A stretch of DNA of 64,000 nucleotides, taken from an uncultured Erythrobacter sp. (GTDB taxonomy: Bacteria > Pseudomonadota > Alphaproteobacteria > Sphingomonadales > Sphingomonadaceae). A program made the translations under genes and the position numbers. Shown one piece after another: positions 61,523-64,000 of the stretch. The notes beneath the pieces are model-generated. The model ran no database searches and had not been told where the DNA came from. It saw nothing but the letters and a program-made list of their open reading frames with translations. The stretch covers positions 372,001 to 436,000 of the forward strand of contig CANLVN010000001.1 of the NCBI GenBank assembly GCA_947494705.1, in the 5' to 3' direction. The first letter of the stretch is position 1, and the number at the start of each line of letters is the position of its first letter.

Positions 61523-64000
61523 TCTTCTTCTCCTTGGGGTTGGGTTGGCCGTTCCGGCCGGGGACGACGCAGCAACAGATAGGCTGCGGGAAGCACGAAC
61601 ATGGACAGGAGCGGCGCGGTGATCATCCCGCCGATCATCGGCGCGGCGATGCGGCTCATCACTTCGGAGCCAGCCCCAGTGCCGATCAGGATCGGAAACA
61701 GGCCGGCGAGGATGACCGCGACGGTCATTGCCTTGGGCCGGACGCGCAACAATGCCCCTTCACGGATGGCGGCGGAGACTTCCTCCGCATCCGGGTCCTC
61801 ACCGCGCCGCTCCAGCGCAGCTTTCAGATAGATCAGCATGATGACGCCAAATTCGGCTGACACCCCGGCCAGCGCGATGAAGCCGACGGCGGTCGCGACC
61901 GACTGGTTGTATCCCATCAGGTAAAGCAGCCAGAAGCCGCCTGTCAGCGCGAACGGCAAGGTGCCCATGATGAGCAGCGCCTCGTCGAACCGGCGGAAGA
62001 TCAGGTAAAGCAGCAGGAATATGATCGCGAGCGTAGCCGGAACGACGATCTGCAGACGTTCGTAGGCCCGCGTGAGATATTCAAACTGCCCGGCATAGGA
62101 CAGGCTGACGCCCGGAGGCAGATCGACCTCGGCCGCGATAACCTCCTGCAGATCGCCAACCACAGAAGACAGATCGCGCCCGCGCACATCGATATAGACA
62201 TAGCTTGTGGGACGGCCCTGTTCGCTCTTGAGCATGGGCGGGCCGCTGGTCACACGCACCTGCGCAACGGTACCAAGCGTGATCTGCTGACCAGACGGGG
62301 TCAGCACCGGCAGATTGCGCAGCTCGTCGACACTGTCGCGGATCTCGCGCGGATAGCGAACATTGATCGGGTATCTTGCGAGGCCTTCGACTGTACGGGC
62401 CACATTGGCACCGCCAATTGCGCCGGAGACGATCTGCTGCACGTCGGCGATGTTGAGACCGTAGCGGGCCGCTTCCAGCCGGTCGATATCGACATCGACA
62501 TAGCGGCCTCCCGACAGCCTTTCAGCCAGCGCAGAACTGACGCCGGGAATGTTCTTTGCCGCCTGTTCGATCTGGAGCGCGACGCGTTCCAGCTCGCCGA
62601 GATCTTCGCCCGAAACCTTGACCCCGATCGGGCTCTTGATCCCGGTTGCGAGCATGTCGATCCGGTTGCGGATCGGCGGCACCCAGACATTGGCAAGGCC
62701 AGGCACCTGCACGGCGCGGTCCAGTTCCTCGACCAGCATATCCGGTGTCATGCCCTCGCGCCACTCATCGCGTGGTTTGAAGCGGATGGTCGTCTCGAAC
62801 ATTGTGAGAGGGGCGGGATCGGTGGCGGTATCGGCGCGCCCGGCCTTGCCGAACACGGTTTCGACTTCCGGTACGGTCATGATCAGCCGGTCGGTGCGCT
62901 GTAGCAGCGCTGACGCCTCTCCGGGAGACAATCCAGGCAGGGCGCTGGGCATGTAGAGCAGGTCGCCTTCGTCGAGCGGCGGCAGGAATTCGCCGCCAAG
63001 CCGCGAGAAGGGAACGAGCGTGGTCAGGAAGACCAGCCCAGCGATGACCAAAGCGGTCTTCGGGCGGCGCATCACCCAGTCTAGCCCGGGCCGATAGGCC
63101 CGGGTCAGCACGCGATTGACCGGGTTGCTGTCCTCTGCCGGAATCTTTCCGCGCACCAGCCATCCCATCAGCACCGGAACCAGAGTGATCGACAGGATCG
63201 CAGCAGCCGCCATGGCATAGGTCTTGGTAAAGGCCAGCGGTGCGAACAGCCGTCCCTCCTGCGCCTGCAAGGTGAACACCGGCAGAAACGACAAGGTGAT
63301 GATCAGCAGGCTGAAAAACAGCGCCGGGCCGACTTCCTTCGAGGCATCCGCGACGATCCGCCAGCGCTCCTGGACGGACAGAACCGTGTCAGGGTTCTCC
63401 TCGGCCCAGCGCTCCAGATGCTTGTGGGCGTTCTCGATCATCACCACCGCAGCATCGACCATCGCGCCGACCGCGATGGCGATCCCGCCAAGAGACATGA
63501 TGTTCGCGTTTACGCCCTGAAAGCGCATCACGATGAAGGCCGCGAGCACGCCGAGCGGAAGGGTGACGACCGCGACGAGTGCCGAGCGCGCGTGCCACAG
63601 GAACAGCAGGCACACCAGGGCAACGACAATGAATTCCTCGATGAGCTTGGAGGTCAGGTTTTCGACCGAAGCATCGATCAATTGCGAACGGTCGTAGGTG
63701 GTGACGATCTCGACCCCTTCGGGCAGGCTTGCCTGCAATTGTTCGAGCTTCGCTTCGACCGCCGCAATTGCGCTGCGCGCATCGGCGCCCTGGCGCAGAA
63801 TGACGATACCGCCGGCAACCTCGCCTTCGCCGTTGAGTTCCGCAATGCCGCGCCGCAGCTCCGGGCCGATCTGGATATTGGCCACATCGTCCAGCGTTAC
63901 CGGAGTGCCGCCCGCTTCGGCGCGCAAGGGTATGCTGCGAAAATCCGCCAGCGTGCCGAGATAGCCCGAGGCACGGACCATATATTCGGCCTCGCCCATT
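61501..64000 (-). CDS. cusA: CusA/CzcA-family RND metal efflux permease, 5' end beyond window
   Basis: The C-terminal about 832 residues of an HME-RND permease; the true start lies outside the right edge. Motifs include [18 protein letters not shown], the second-half [23 protein letters not shown] and [18 protein letters not shown]. The Met residues of the copper pathway cannot be assigned by eye. It exports Cu/Ag from periplasm or cytoplasm with CusB/C. It heads the operon with CusF, oxidase and ATPase genes. Confidence 0.93.
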   Translation of the reverse strand, partial: MGEAEYMVRASGYLGTLADFRSIPLRAEAGGTPVTLDDVANIQIGPELRRGIAELNGEGEVAGGIVILRQGADARSAIAAVEAKLEQLQASLPEGVEIVTTYDRSQLIDASVENLTSKLIEEFIVVALVCLLFLWHARSALVAVVTLPLGVLAAFIVMRFQGVNANIMSLGGIAIAVGAMVDAAVVMIENAHKHLERWAEENPDTVLSVQERWRIVADASKEVGPALFFSLLIITLSFLPVFTLQAQEGRLFAPLAFTKTYAMAAAAILSITLVPVLMGWLVRGKIPAEDSNPVNRVLTRAYRPGLDWVMRRPKTALVIAGLVFLTTLVPFSRLGGEFLPPLDEGDLLYMPSALPGLSPGEASALLQRTDRLIMTVPEVETVFGKAGRADTATDPAPLTMFETTIRFKPRDEWREGMTPDMLVEELDRAVQVPGLANVWVPPIRNRIDMLATGIKSPIGVKVSGEDLGELERVALQIEQAAKNIPGVSSALAERLSGGRYVDVDIDRLEAARYGLNIADVQQIVSGAIGGANVARTVEGLARYPINVRYPREIRDSVDELRNLPVLTPSGQQITLGTVAQVRVTSGPPMLKSEQGRPTSYVYIDVRGRDLSSVVGDLQEVIAAEVDLPPGVSLSYAGQFEYLTRAYERLQIVVPATLAIIFLLLYLIFRRFDEALLIMGTLPFALTGGFWLLYLMGYNQSVATAVGFIALAGVSAEFGVIMLIYLKAALERRGEDPDAEEVSAAIREGALLRVRPKAMTVAVILAGLFPILIGTGAGSEVMSRIAAPMIGGMITAPLLSMFVLPAAYLLLRRPRPERPTQPQGEEECVTQPS

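Overview
The window looks like an alphaproteobacterial chromosome, most likely a sphingomonad (Erythrobacteraceae/Sphingomonadaceae type). That is inferred from the protein families present: plasmid/ICE families DUF6437, DUF5818 and DUF7146, EcfG-like promoters and a BigR-type sulfide repressor. No rRNA or complete tRNA gene was seen.

Region 1 (1-25.5 kb) is a stress and envelope region. It holds an Rnk-like protein, an MreB paralogue, an EamA transporter, HemD, a PRC-barrel lipoprotein, an intact IS5/IS427-type element (4202-5049), a zinc alcohol dehydrogenase, two DUF421 proteins, DUF202, a Crp/Fnr regulator, a sucrose-phosphate synthase with fused phosphatase and other glycosyltransferases. 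It also holds an operon pairing a YqcI/YcgG haem enzyme with a DUF1989 protein, and an operon of glycosyltransferase, acyl-CoA-dehydrogenase-like protein, PIG-L deacetylase, NodS-like methyltransferase and large catalase. Several genes here look damaged: rnk and a membrane protein appear frameshifted, and a cation/proton antiporter has two in-frame TGA codons.

Region 2 (25.7-36.2 kb) is the remnant of an integrative conjugative element. AlpA and an HTH regulator are followed by traA, traL, traE and a truncated traK, which runs directly into a truncated, opposed integrase. The other end keeps ssb, DUF2493, a Toprim protein, a lytic transglycosylase, DUF5818 and a full integrase. An 18-bp direct repeat resembling a tRNA 3' end lies next to that integrase and again at 37.45 kb; each copy is accompanied by TACCCCC repeats.

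Region 3 (37.5-64 kb) is a copper and sulfur resistance island. A CnrYXH-like module (anti-sigma, periplasmic metal sensor, ECF sigma) precedes copA-copB. I find five copies of one promoter pattern, TTGAGGG-N16-CGTA, always with exactly 16 bases between the elements: before the CnrYXH-like operon, divergently before a methyltransferase-DUF411 operon, before copA, before an APC permease, and before a Met/His-rich periplasmic protein. I propose this as the regulon of the ECF factor, and it is the most interesting system here. Next come a Grx-MauE fusion, an ion channel, DUF305 and a lipoprotein in tight overlap. A BigR sulfide module follows (two metallo-beta-lactamase proteins, a phosphatase-like sulfurtransferase, DoxX, TauE/SafE). 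The island ends with a CusA-CusF-multicopper oxidase-copper ATPase operon that runs off the right edge.
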